From Mikania micrantha (Eukaryota > Streptophyta > Magnoliopsida > Asterales > Asteraceae), in assembly GCA_009363875.1 (NCBI GenBank), contig CM018693.1, forward strand, positions 72,958,986 to 73,022,985: a stretch of DNA of 64,000 nt, in the 5' to 3' direction. The translations under genes were made by a program, and so were the position numbers. The notes below the pieces were generated by a model that was given only the letters and a program-made list of their open reading frames with translations, was not told where the DNA came from and did not search any database. Positions 32,943 through 45,281 of the stretch are shown one piece after another. Within the stretch, counting starts at the first letter, position 1. Every line of letters begins with the position of its first letter.

Positions 32943-33778
32943 TGTAGAAAATGAGTGACCTAAGGAGAGGCTGATTCAACCAGGAACAAGAGCTTTGGAT
33001 ACTGAGTCAAAGCCTTTTGTATTAGCTCCCTCTAGGGTTTTGCACTTAAGTTATTTTTAGTGTTTAGTTTTCTTGTTTTAAAGAAAAGAGAGAACAGAAA
33101 ATAGTAAGGAAACACAAAGAAGATTCAGAAAAGTGTTAAATGTTATACAGTTGATGTTGGGGTATAAAGAGCCCCGACATTTAATGTTTCAGGACAAATA
33201 CATGAAGAAGACAAATAGATAAGACTGATGACACTATTACAGACACAGTAGCATCAGAATAGTACAAGTAAAAAGTCAACTTAGGATCTTCAAGGATCTT
33301 GAAGTCTTCCGAGGTTCAGACATTTGTACTGATGCTAAGGAGTTACTCTTTCGGAAGTTCTTCATAGGAAGCTGATTAAAGGAATCAGCTACCCTATCGG
33401 AAGCTGAAGAAGGAAACATTTATTCTTTCATCGGAAGCTGATGTAAATACATAACTCTTCTGAAGTAATGTTTTTCTTCCGAAGCAGATGTCTTCGGAAG
33501 TCTTCCGAAGTAATTGTCTTTTATTCTTTTATTCTTCGGAAGCAATTATTCTCTTCCAATAGTGTCTTCTGACTTTTATTCTTCGGAAGCAATTATTCTC
33601 TTCCGATAGTGTCTTCTGAAGTTTTGTCTTCGGAAGCAATTGTTCTCTTGTCTAGAATCTTCCGAAGAGTCTTTTAAAGCTTTATTTTTCATGTCTTCGA
33701 AAGTTAGTGTCCTGCAACATTTATTCAAATTGATTATTTGAAAGGTGGTTTTGCTTCGTCAATCCTTATTTTCCAACA
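32943..33778 (-). mobile_element. Copia 3' LTR
   Basis: This matches 37196-38062 with scattered changes and a length difference in the TTCGGAAG repeats. It contains about a dozen TTCGGAAG/CTTCCGAA motifs between 33340 and 33690. The next bases (ATCTCCCTCTGG) give the PPT on the minus strand. Confidence 0.9.
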
Positions 33779-35960
33779 ATCTCCCTCTGGACTGATGAAG
33801 CCAAAACCACTTAGCTTTAGAACCCAATTAATTTCTAGAATCAATTTCTAGAACATCAGACTCAGTGGGAAAGTACATGAGAATGGTTCAAATGGGGTCT
33901 CAGTACAGCAAAGGAAGTTCAGCAAATGCTTCTTTGTTTATTTAAGTTTCAGCCACTTTTTGAGAATGCTGGTTTATGTATTTATCTCCATCTTTTTGGC
34001 TTTATCAGCCAGGACGCAAGTGGAAGGAAGGTGGGGGAAAGTGAAGGTGGTTGAAGAGGTTGGGGGACCTTCAAATGAAGGTGCCTGCATTGGGATGGTT
34101 TTGGATTGCAGGACTTTGGATATTCAATATTGGTGTGACTTAACACAATGAATGTGGTCAGACCGATCTGAATATGAAAAGGGAAATCCGTCAATTCCTT
34201 ATTGTTAAGAACTGATCCGTCCATCATTGTACATATGTCATCCGAATCCCTGACTTGAGAGTCAATTTTATCATGACCTGAGTCCATCTCAGAATTGTCA
34301 TGAACCCCTTTTTCTTGGTTCTGAGGATTTCCAGCCTTAGTTTTAAAGAAAAACTTCATTGGCTGTTGCCATACCAGGAGTCTTATTGCCTGATCCATTA
34401 AGATGAGAATCCGTTGGATATTCATGTAAAGTGGATGCTCCTGATATAGGATCAAGAAGTCTAGATGGACTTGACATCCGGATCTCATCCTCTTTTCATG
34501 GGTAAGAGATTTGTTAAGAGAGAGTGGGGGGGCTTTTAGAATGAACAGAGATATCCCTAGGAGAGAGGACGACCATTTGAGTGTCAAATGACATTTCAAT
34601 GGTTAGTGAGGCTTCCCTTAGGAATACAACATCATCCTTTTGAGAGGATTGATGAGGAGCTGGAAGGGAAGAGATTCTTGATTCATCTGTGAGGATGGAA
34701 CAGATGTATCCATGTGTTCAGTAAGAACATAGTCATGTTCAGGGATCTCATCTTCCTGAACAGACTTTTTGGGTTTATTAGGCTTAGAAGGTTGTGAGAA
34801 AAATTATTTTATGGCCGATACCTGTTATAGGTGTGAAAGAAAGGTGGATGTGGGTTCACTGAAGATGGGTGTTTCTTCCGTGTCATCCATTAGTGTTCAA
34901 ACTTGTGAACACTAGTTGATCAAATCCTTCATATTATTATGTGTATCAATGGGACAAACTAAAAGCACGGCCAGGACTAGGGACATTTCTGGTAATGTCC
35001 CAGATGATCAAGGATATGCTAACATACCGCATGTTATTGAAATGATTTTCTGTAAAGAGCAGAAGAAATGTTTATACATAATCAGGTTTTTCAGGTTAAC
35101 CTTATAATCACAAAAAAAAATTGAATGAGTCGATAGATTCATGATTATTTTTGAGATTAAAATTACAGAGCTGTTTGAGAAGAAGAGAGAGTTTAACGCT
35201 TACATATTTGGACAAGAAGACATGTTCATGCACACCTTGAAGTACAGATGAAGCTTTGTGAGGAATGAAGCCTGGTCCGAAGCCGTTACACCATTATCAT
35301 AAGCATGGAGCTTTAGACAAGGTTAGCGTAAGTGCTTCATGCCAGGCGACATGCCTGACAAGTAATCATCTGTAACCATGAGCATTACTTAGAACGTTTG
35401 AGGGTGAAGAAGAATTTCTTAAAGATCAGAGGATCAAGAAGGTTTAAATTAATGGTGAGAAAGATGAGAAATGAAAAAGATGATTATTGATTTAAATAAG
35501 ATTATTGGTAATTAAGATGACGGTAAGTATCTTCTCGAGCCGTGGGAGTTAGCATTGAGAATCGAATCTTGCAGAGAAGTTGACAACTGTCACATCAGGT
35601 GCAAAGCTCAAGAATTTAATTTGCATATCTGAGGAATCTTATCCTCGGAAGCAAGTTAAATGGTCATGTGATAATTTTCGGAAGCAAGTTAAATTATCAT
35701 GTGATGATTTTTTGAAGGAAGAGAAATCATCGGAAGGAGAAGAAACCAAAGTGGTTAAAGAATGTAACAATGGAAGGTTTAAACATCGGATAGATATGAA
35801 GCAGTGACCATATTACCACTGATCCTATCCATGTGTTGAGATAAACACTAAAAGAAACCAAGATTTCTTTAACAGTGGTTTATCAGATATCCATTGTTAG
35901 GACAATTTAAAAATTATCCTTTTATATAAAGGTTAATAAACATAATCTTATCTATGTTTA
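33779..35960 (-). other. Copia 3' region after RNase H, env-like remnant possible
   Basis: About 2.2 kb lies between the RNase H stop and the 3' LTR, longer than in simple copia elements. SIRE-type elements carry an env-like ORF in this place. Here only a 205-residue minus-strand ORF (33982-34599) is open, without a recognisable signal peptide, membrane segment or family motif. I treat it as an unrecognised or decayed ORF. Nothing else is supported in 34600-35960. Confidence 0.45.
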
Positions 35961-37195
35961 TTAACTCATATTTATCATTCCCAATTTTGCCACAAACTTA
36001 GAGAAAGTTGAGGAGTCTAAGGGCTTGGTAAATATGTCAGCTATTTGGTCACTTGTAGAGACATGTTCTGGAACAATTAGTCCTTTTTCAAAACAGCCTC
36101 TAATGAAGTGATGCCTTATTTCAATGTGTTTGGTTTTAGAATGACAGAAAGGATTCTTTATTATCTTTTTGGCAGCTTCGCTATCTATTAGGAGAGGTGT
36201 CTTTAGTTCAGTTATTCCAAAATCTAGCAGTTGGTATTGTAACCAAAGAATTTGGGCAGTGTAGTGGGCTGCTGCAATGTATTCAGCTTCAGCAGTTGAA
36301 TTTGACACTGATGTTTGCTTCTTGCTTTGCCATGAGACTAAGCAACCTGCAAAGAACTGACAACCTCCTGAAGTAGACTTTCTAGTGAGCGAGCAGCCAG
36401 CATAATCACTATCTGAAAAGCCAATAAGCTTACAAATTTGATTAGCAGGATACCAGATACCTAGCACAGGAGTACCTTTAAGATATCTGAGTATCCTCTT
36501 CACAGATGAAAGATGAGATTGTTTGGGAGCAGATTGGTATCTTGCACAGACACATGTTGCATACATAATGTCTGGCCTTGATGCAGTGAGATACATCAGA
36601 GAACCAATCATGCACCTGTAGAGAGTTTGATCTACAGGTTCACCATTGTCGTCTGGACGTATGCCAGGACTTGTTGCCATGGGAGTAGAAATTATTTTGC
36701 AATCATTCATATCAAATTTATTTAGAAGATCTTTTACATATTTAGATTGATGAATGAAAGTCCCATTTGGGGTTTGTTTGACTTGAAGTCCTAAAATTGT
36801 TTTTAGTTCACTTAAAGCACTCATTTCAAACTTAGAAGACATTAATTGAGAGAATTGTTCACACATAGAAGGTTTTGTTGATCCAAAAATAATGTCATCA
36901 ACATAAATTTGGACAAGCAGAAGTTCCTTATATACCCTTTTGATGAACAAAGTCTTATCAATGGTTCCCCGAGAAAATTTATTAGAAAGGAGAAACTGAG
37001 AAAGAGTATCATACCATGCTCTGGGTGCTTGTTTCAGACAATAAAGTGCCTTTTCTAGTCTGTACACCTAATCAGGATGATGAACATCATCGAATCCTGG
37101 AGGCTGACACACATAGACTTCCTCTTTTATTGTCCCATACAGGAATGCACTTTTTATGTCCATTTGATATACCTTTATATTATGGGAGATGGCAA
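35961..37195 (-). pseudogene. Copia reverse transcriptase (C-terminal) and RNase H
   Basis: The segment begins abruptly inside RT (KVYQMDIKSAFLYG block) at the junction with the LTR. One in-frame stop occurs at 37068-37070; below it 368 residues are open. Visible: the RLEKALYCLKQAPRAWYD block, YVDDIIFGS (the YxDD catalytic box), GSLMYLTASRPDI, and RNase H with SDSDYAG, STAEAEYIAA and KTKHIEIRHHFIR, ending DIFTKPL. Without the first part of RT and the upstream genes it cannot work alone. Confidence 0.92.
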
Positions 37196-38062
37196 ATCAG
37201 TGACCTAAGGAGAGGCTGATTCAAGCAGGAACAAGAGCTTTTGATACTGAGTCAAAGCCTTTGGTATTAGCTCCCTCTAGGGTTTTGCACTTAAGTTATT
37301 TTTAGTGTTTAGTTTTCTTGTTTTAAAGAAAAGAGAGAACATAAAATAGTAAGGCAACACAAAGAAAATTCAGAAAAGTGTTATATCTTATACAGTTGAT
37401 GTTGGGGTATAAATAGCCCCGACATTTAATGTTTCAGGACAAATACAAGAAGAAGACAAACAGATAAGACTGATGACACTATTACAGACACACTAGCATT
37501 AGAATTGTACAAGTAAAAAGTCAACTTAGGATCTTCAAGGATCTTGAAGTCTTCCGAGGTTCAGAAATTTGTACTGATGCTAAGGAGTTATTCTTTCGGA
37601 AGTTCTTCATAGGAAGCTGATTAAAGGAATCAGCTACCCTATCGGAAGCTGAAGAAGGAAACATTTATTCTTTCATCGGAAGCTGATGTAAATACATAAG
37701 TCTTCTGAAGTAATGTTTTTCTTCCAAAGCAGATGTCTTCGGAAGTCTTCCGAAGTAATTGTCTTTTATTCTTTTATTCTTCGGAAGCAATTATTCTCTT
37801 CCGATAGTGTCTTCTGACTTTTATTCTTCGGAAGCAATTATTCTCTTCCGATAGTGTCTTCTGAAGTTTGTCTTTGGATACAGTCTTCTGAAGCATCTTC
37901 TGAAGTTTTGTCTTCAGAAGCAATTGTTCTCTTGTTTAGAATCTTCCGAAGAGTCTTTTAAAGCTTTATTCTTCATGTCTTCTGAAGTTAGTGTCCTGCA
38001 ACATTTATTCAAATTGATTATTTGAAAGGTGGTTTTGCTTCGTCAGTCCTTATTTTCCAACA
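37196..38062 (-). mobile_element. Copia 5' LTR, inner edge lost
   Basis: This matches 32952-33778 but lacks the last bases of the LTR and the PBS, because a deletion joined it straight to RT near 37196. It has an extra TTCTGAAG repeat unit at about 37863-37915 compared with the other LTR. Confidence 0.88.
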
Positions 38063-41000
38063 CTTCACTTGTGAGCCTCGTCGATCACTACGTCTCTCAA
38101 TCCACCGTAGTGTGGTATCCAGATCCGATCCATAAGATAGTAAGCTCCATCAGTCTTTACCTCCAACTGTTTATCCATGCCTCGCAAGGATTCGTGAGTG
38201 AGGTTTTCGGTTTTTAGAGCTTCTTGTTGTGCGGTTCGGATCTGATTTGGTAGTTCCGAGTGGATGGTGAGTTGTAGTGCACGGACGGGCTTGGTTGTTT
38301 CTTTTCGACTCAACGCGTCGGCTACTACATTGGCCTTTCCAGGGTGATACTTGATAGCACAGTCATAATCGCCTATCAGTTCGACCCATCTGCGTTGTCT
38401 CATGGTTAGCTCTTTCTGGTCGAAGATGTGTTGTAGGCTTTTATGGTCCGTGAATATCGTGCACTTGGTGCTGTACAGATAGTGTCGCCAGATTTTAAGC
38501 GCGAACTCCATGGCTCCTAACTCCATGTCATGAGTCGTGTAGTTCTTCTCATGCACCTTCAATTGTCGGGACGCATAAGCTATACTTTCTCGCGTTGCAT
38601 TAGCAAACAACCGAGTCCTTGTTTCGATGTGTCACAATAGACAACTAAATCTTCACATCCCTCCGGTAGGGATAGGATCGGTGCACTGCATAATTTCTGC
38701 TTCAGAAGGTTGAAAGCAGACTCTTGTTTTTCTCCCCATTCGAATTTCTTATCTTTATGTGTAAGAGATGTTAATGATTGTGCGATCTTCGAGAATCCCT
38801 CGATAAACCGCGTGTAGTACCCAGCCAATCCTAGGAATTGTCGCACCACAGTTAGGGTCTTAGGTGCTTCCCATTTCTTAATGACCTCGATCTTGGCTGG
38901 GTCTACATGTATCCCTTTCTCGTTTACTATGTGTCCAAGAAACTGGACTTCGCGAATCCAAAAATCGCATTTGGAAAATTTCGCGTACAATTTCTCCGTC
39001 TTTAGCAGTTCCAAAACGAGTCTCTGGTGTTCTACATGTTCTTCCCGAGTCTTGGAGTAGATCAGGATGTCATCTATGAATACAATTACGAACTTGTCGA
39101 GATACGGCTTGCACACACAATTCATGAGATCCATGAATACGACTGGTGCGTTGGTCAGTCCGAATGGCATGACCAAGAATTCGTAATGTCCGTACCGTGT
39201 CTTGAAGGCAGTCTTCGATATGTCTTCCTCTTGTATCCTGAGTTGATGGTAACCGGATCTTAAATCGATCTTTGAATAGTAGCTTGACCCTTGTAGTTGT
39301 TCAAACAGATCGTCTGTTCGCTGTAGAGGGTATCGATTCTTGATTGTCACCTTGTTCAGCTCTCGGTAGTCTATGCACATACGGAACGATCCGTCCTTCT
39401 TCTTCAAAAATAAGACTGTCGCTCCCCAAGGTGAGAAGCCCGGTCGGATAAATCCTCTATCTAACAACTCTCGCAGTTGATTAGATAGTTCTTGCATTTC
39501 GGTAGGGGCCAATCGATATGGGGCCTTAGCTATCGGCGCGGCTCCCGGTGTTAGATCTATCTGAAATTCCACTTGTCGCTTCGGTGGTAGTCCAGGTAGA
39601 TTGTCAGGAAAGACTTCTGGAAAATCGCAGACGACAACGATGTTTTCGATTTGTCTTTCCTTCTTAGGTTGTTTGATGACAAGGGCTAAGACGGATGTGT
39701 ACCCTTTCTGTAGGCACTTGCTTGCTTTCATGCAAGACATGATATTTAACGGTATTCCACGCCGTTCTCCTTGAATCAAGATTTGCCCTCCACTTGGGAA
39801 CGTAACTCGGACAATCTTCTCTTTGCTCATAATCTCGGCATGGTTAGCAGATAACCAATCCATTCTAACCATCACATCGAAGCTCCCGAGAGTTACAGGA
39901 ATTTGGTCGATCTCCAGCCGTGATCCGTTAGCATTAAGACGCATCTCTTGAGGATGTGTTGCGTCTCGATCAGCTTGCCGTCTGCTAACTATACGGTATA
40001 CTTATAGTCTAATGGTGTTGGGGTCATATTAAGCAGCTTACTAAATATGCTAGAGATAAAACTCCTATCGGTATCGATATCAAATAATATGCAAGCATAT
40101 ACATTATTTAAAAGAAACGTACTGGTAACGATGTTGGGGTCATCCTTAGCTTCACCCGATCCGATCACGAATGCCCTGCCCCTTGCCGGATTGCCTCCAG
40201 CGTTCTTGTTTTGCGGGCAGTCTCGGTGCATATGCCCTGGCTTTTCGAAGGTGAAACATCCCCTCAGAGTATCATTCTTGATTGTGTTGGGGTTCTGGTT
40301 TGATCGGCATTCTTTGGTTATATGCCCATTTCTCCCACAGTTGGTGCACTTGACCCTTTTACACGGGCCGAAGTGATGATAATTACAGTTGTTGCATTTG
40401 GGGCTGTTGCCCCGATATCCCCGTTTCCCTTGGGTGTCAGATTGGGTGGCTGTGAACACCTTTGCTGGTGCTGGGCGGTGTTGGGTTGGCTGCTGAGGAG
40501 AGAAGGTGCGGTTGTTGCTGGGCTCCCACTTTCGCTTGGGTTCCTGGGGCTTTAAGTGCTCACCCCTTTTTGGCAGTTAGCCCTGGGCTATTACTTGGTA
40601 GGTCTGTTTATGTGCCAAGCGGATAGTTGGCTGGATGAGTGTGGGATCAGAAGCAGTAACCATGCTCTGTATATGTTCGGGCAGTCCGCTGATGAACTAC
40701 TCGATCTTTTTGTATTCCGACGTCATCATTGCCGGACACAGCTTGCACAACTCATGAAATTGAGTGTAGTACTGCTCGATTTCATATCCCACCATTTTGT
40801 GCACCCAGAACTCTTCCTCCAGCTTCTTAATCTGGTTTCGAGGACAGTACTCCTCGTGAAGCATCTTGGTGAACTCCTCCCAGGATATAGAGTTTGCAGC
40901 TTCCAGTCGTAGGGTTTGAACATAAGAGTTCCACCATGTGAGGGCACGTCCCTCAAATGTCCCGGTGGCATACTTCACTCGATTCTCCCCCGCACAGTCG

Positions 41001-41140
41001 GACATGGAGAACACTGATTTAACTTTCTCTATCCGTCGAAGTAGTCCTACTTCTCCTTCGGTACCCTTGAAGTTGTGAGGGTGACAACTCAGAAATGCTT
41101 TGAATGAAAATCCCTTGGTCGTGCTCCCATGGCTGTTCAT
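38063..41140 (-). pseudogene. Element B gag, protease, RT, RNase H and integrase start
   Basis: In element order: Gag from about 41140 (gag block with LTWWNSYVQ, open to 40697); zinc knuckles and protease 40459-39989 (CTNCGRNGHITKEC; second knuckle weakened; protease box DIDTDRSF, where C has FDTGADRSF, so the catalytic signature is changed); RT 39944-38580 with VFIDDILIYS intact; RNase H and integrase start 38610-38065, ending at DEAHK where the copia element interrupts. At least three frameshifts or stops separate these pieces. It is the same gene type as C's polyprotein. Confidence 0.92.
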
Positions 41141-41600
41141 ATGGGTTCAATGTTATATGTTAGTGATCGTGTTGTCTACACTAAGCTAGTCGTATTCAAG
41201 TTAGGTTAGTACCGTGGTTTTTCCCACTTGTTTTGCTATGTCGTCGGTTTGCTTCGTATTCCGCGATAGCCTTGTTGACTCTTCGGTCGACCATCATTTT
41301 GAGGGTTGCCGAACCAATTGGTTTCTTGTGTGGCCGGGTATGTGTTCCTTTTCCTGCCATATTTAGTTTCTATACGAAACGGATAACGTGTTAGCTTGTC
41401 AGTAGCGTTAGATGGTTGAGTCAAAGTACAACATAAATAAAAGAGCATATATGATAAAACTAACATATCATTTCATTCATAATAGCTTTGAGTACAATGA
41501 TTTTCAAAAAGAAATGCTACTATCATAGTTCATATAAGCACATCTCGCTCATCTAGGAGTACAGAAAAGTAAAGTGAACTGAAAATAAAATAACCAAAGT
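41141..41600 (-). other. Element B spacer between extra ORF and gag
   Basis: About 460 bp without a supported ORF; the 76-residue ORF at 41236 shows no family motif. Confidence 0.5.
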
Positions 41601-42404
41601 AGTCTGAAGGAATGATGGAGTATGAGTCTCCACTGTTTGCGGACCGTCATCCTGGTCCTCCTCAGGATCCTCATCAAAATCCCCCTCTTCGAGGTCCTCT
41701 GCCTCAAATTGAGGCTCCTCCTCCTACTCAGGCTCTATGATAAAATGTCCCGCCCATGCATTTAGCAAGGCATCACTAGCCTGGATCATCGCGTCGTTTT
41801 CCTCATTAGCGACCTCCGTTGCAGCCAATCATCCATCGTGCTCCTGAATAACCGCGACGACTTCCTCCTGTCGTCCTTCTAATTGCGCCGTCCTGATCCG
41901 GATGTCAGCAATCTGATCCTGCAGGAAACCCACCTGCCCTTGGAGGCGTTGGTTCTTCTCACGAAGAACCCTAATCTCCTCGACCAACTCGTGGTTCCTC
42001 CACGCCTCGCGTTCCGATCGGGGGACATGGCCTGCAAAGGCCCGCTCCAGTGGCACTCCCAATGCTGGCAGACGGTGATCGCTGGTTGTATGACCAGGTA
42101 GTCGGGGTGGAGGTACTCGCTCCCCTACTATCCAGTCCCTAATCATCATAGGGTACCAACCCCATGACCTAGCAATCCTATTCTGTTGCACTCTCTCTGA
42201 CTCCTCGGCATAAACTTGAGACACTATGTCCCGTATCCTCTGACGGTCCTCATCCGTCAGCTCGTACTCGACGGGGCGTTTCCCTGGGTTCCTTCCTTTG
42301 TGTCCTTGTTGTCCATTTCTGCATTCTTGGTTAAATAAGTAACGATATACAATAACAGATAATATTATTGTGCCAAGTTTAGTGTAGTGTCTAGTGTAGA
42401 GCAA
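41601..42404 (-). pseudogene. Element B extra ORF remnant: coiled coil plus acidic tail
   Basis: The open part (42404-41829) encodes a charged protein with a stretch rich in Arg and Glu, then a coiled coil (about EEIRVLREKNQRLQGQVGFL and following). After the stop near 41829 the same frame continues through about 65 more codons with one further stop into a Glu/Asp-rich tail (EEDQDD). Position between PBS and gag, coiled coil and acidic tail match the intact ORF of C, but the sequence is otherwise very different and no SUMO-type motif is seen. A credible ATG is not obvious. Confidence 0.6.
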
Positions 42405-42450
42405 TGGCTATAGTCTAAGTTTACTATGTGCAAACCTAGTTCCCTATAAC

Positions 42451-42466
42451 CAGGGCTCTGATACCA
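42451..42466 (-). promoter_or_regulatory. Primer-binding site of B
   Basis: The minus strand reads TGGTATCAGAGCCCTG, three bases from the LTR edge; matches initiator methionine tRNA. Confidence 0.92.
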
Positions 42467-42469
42467 GTC

Positions 42470-45276
42470 TGTCACACCCCCAAATTCCTACGTGCGGAGT
42501 CAGACCGCGCGGGTGTGACGTGTCCAGGAATCATAGCTCTTGGTCATATAGAACGACTCTATATGAGTTACACAACCATACAATTTTGTAAATAAAACAA
42601 GTTCTAAGAATACGCAGCGGAATAATATAATGTTAAGCAGCGGAAATATAAACTGCCACAGACACTGCGTGTTTGTAAATTGTTTTAGATCACACAAATC
42701 AAGTACAAGCCTAGGACTAGAATCTATATGCATGAGACTCTTTAGCGCGTCCCCATGTGCATCCTAGTTTGTGATCCATCAATTACTTGAGAATACATGT
42801 GAAAATGGGTCAACTATAAAGTTGGTGAGTTCACAGGTTTAGACATTAATAAAATAGTAAGACAGACATATACTGGGTATGTTAAGTTGTTTGTTGGATA
42901 TACGATCCGTGAGTGTGTCAATTCATCTTACCGAAACTCGACTGTTTCCTTTGCCTCCCCGGGTTATCGCTGAACCCAGCGTCAAAATCGATATTACGCT
43001 CGTTATGACCTCCTGTCAAAGTTGTTGCCGAGCGGGGCTAGTCAAACCTAGTAGTACTACATAATAACGACTCGTTTGTTACACAACTAACGGTAAGAAT
43101 ACGTGAGAACTTGTTGCGATAATAGTTACACTTAAAAATAGTTTTACAACATACCAGTCATATATCTAAAACAGTGCATAGTATTCTCACCCCAATAGTT
43201 TAACAAAATAGTTGAAAGTAAAAGCGGGGCTATAAACTCACATGAGTTTAGTAGTGCGTTCGATATGAGAATGGAGTAGTGCGCCTGCTAGCGGTTACCT
43301 ATATCACATAGGTGTCATAAGATTGTATTCACATTCATGTGGGTCTCACAGGACCGTTCTCGTGTCCAAACAACTCTAACTTGTTATGTGGGTAGCGTTG
43401 ACCGTGTTTGACCTGACGACCCGTTGGTGACGTGATTAGTTCAAGTGTTCGTGAAACGTGCGATTTAGTGTCGTGTGATGTGTGTGAGCACCAAAATCGC
43501 ATCCGTGTGATAACTTACTATTTATAGTAAGTTTCTATTTTAGGAAAGTTTTCATATTAAGCAATCCATACAAGAAATCACTTTCTGTTTATTCTAATAT
43601 GCATTGTTAACCTATATGAGCATGTTATCACATAGCACATAGTCACACTTAATCGATCAAGCATGTTTCGCGTTTAAAAGTCACTATTTTCAGTAAGTTG
43701 TAAAAATAAGCATTTGTCACTAAATCTATCAATCAAACTCTTCACAATATAAATATCCTAGTCTCAAATAACCGTTTGATCATGCTTGTCATAACTAATA
43801 CATTGTCTTTTACCGATTTCGTAAAATAAAGTTACTATTTATGGAAACTTGTACAAATACTCATATTTCAATCATTCTAAGGAATCAAAATACATAATAT
43901 CATCATGTTAAGACTGAATATTCTTGTTAAACATACTACGACATCTATTTCATCATTCTATGAACATTCGTAACTTAAAAGTTACTATTTTTAGAAATAA
44001 TGGTATAAATCACCTCTTTTAACAATTATAACAACTCAAGTTCATCAATTAATCATCATTTTAAGCATAAACCATAGTTCTAAGCACATGCATGTTCTTA
44101 TTTCATCATTTATCATCATTCTGTAGTAACAAAGTTACAAAATATAGTATCCGTCACCAAATATCATCTTTTCTCAAAAATAACCATCCTAGATCTTGCA
44201 AATCCTCATAAATATCATATATAACAACATTTCAGTGTCAACAATCATGTACATTACCTAGATTATACATGCATGAAATCGATTTTTACTATTTCTTAGT
44301 AAAATCATCAAATAACCATCAAATCTTGTTATAATCATCATAAATAGCATTAAATCAACAACATAATTCAAAAATAACAGATTCCTACAAGCTAATTTCG
44401 TGCATGTGTCATGACTAGTATTGCATGTGAGCATCCATGGTTGCATGTGGGTTTAGAGGGGTTTTTAAGCTAATATGGGCACAGTCACTACCTCACAAAG
44501 CTTCAAATCAATGAGATGCAGCCTGGGACAGGTTGTTGGACTTCTGGAAATGGTTGACGAGATGATCTCAGCAGCTTGAAGGTGTTGATGAAGATGGTAA
44601 GCTCATTCAATGGCTTTTTTAAGCTCCAAGGCTTCAACTTCTTCAATCTCAAGCTTCCAAAGATGCAACAATGGCTTCCAGTGGTTCAAATGGTGATTTG
44701 CAGATGGAAATGTCGAACAAGAAAGGTCTGGAGATCGAGAAGAGAGTGATAGGTCGGTTAGAAATGATTACATCTTGGTTTTGAAGATTTTGCATCTGAC
44801 AGTCTTCGCGTACCGCCATGGGGATCTCCCGAGAGCTCGGCGTACCGTAATGAAATTCGGGATTCGAATTCCCTGCCCATCGTTCGCGTACCGCTAAGCT
44901 CCATTCAGGAGGGCTTAGCGTACCGCGATGGGTCCTAGAAGAGCCCAATAAGCCATATTTTGTTGTTTAGAATCGATTTTCGCGTATTTCTCGATTACGA
45001 TCATCGTTTCTCAACATTTTAGCATTGATCCACCTATTTTAAGTTCCCTAGGACCTATGTGTTGTGAAATTGGACTGTGGTTTGTTTAATTCACCAACGT
45101 TCGTTATTCAAGACACGTGCGAGTGCTTTACGATAATTCCTCTAATTATCTGTGTGTGGACTGTTGTTCCACGTGTCACACTAAATATTATTAATTCTAG
45201 TGCCACGTATGTAATAATAATAAACATTATTATTAAAATAAAGTAAATGCTGACCAGGAATTTACGAGGTGCCACA
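42470..45276 (-). mobile_element. Element B 5' LTR
   Basis: This 2807-bp LTR has ends TGTCACACCCC and GTGCCACA. It is uninterrupted and is the empty-site reference for the insertions at 14517, 17556 and 30407. Two CACGTG motifs lie in U3 (45114-45119, 45170-45175). The candidate splice donor and acceptor are both mutated in this copy. Confidence 0.94.
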
Positions 45277-45281
45277 GGCAG

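Larger units (their letters stand above)
32943..38062 (-). mobile_element. Ty1/copia element inserted in B integrase
   Basis: Two LTRs (32943-33778 and 37196-38062) flank an internal part that keeps only the second half of reverse transcriptase, RNase H and a long 3' region. Ends are TGTAGAAAAT and ATTTTCCAACA, an imperfect inverted repeat. Flanks CTACT (32938-32942) and CTTCA (38063-38067) fit a 5-bp TSD in which each copy carries one change; the integrase frame of B supports this reading. PBS, gag, protease, integrase and the start of RT are deleted. RNase H and the long 3' region suggest the SIRE/Maximus lineage, with moderate confidence. Confidence 0.88.
12538..45276 (-). mobile_element. 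Element B, Ty3/gypsy, full length but decayed and nested
   Basis: Ends are TGTCACACCCC and GTGCCACA, flanked by the perfect TSD GGCAG (12533-12537 and 45277-45281). The A LTR near 1393 shows the empty site. Orientation is minus: PBS next to the right LTR, PPT next to the left LTR. In element order it has 5' LTR, PBS, a decayed extra ORF, gag, protease, RT, RNase H, integrase, chromodomain-like end, PPT and 3' LTR. Four later insertions sit inside it at 14517, 17556, 30407 and 32943. The extra-ORF remnant and domain order place it near C; Tekay-type chromovirus is my best guess. Confidence 0.93.

Noticed and set aside
33340..33690. Heat-shock elements in the copia LTR, by analogy with heat-activated copia elements
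   Set aside because: The arms TTC and GAA are separated by one base (TTCGGAA, TTCCGAA), not the two bases of a heat-shock element.
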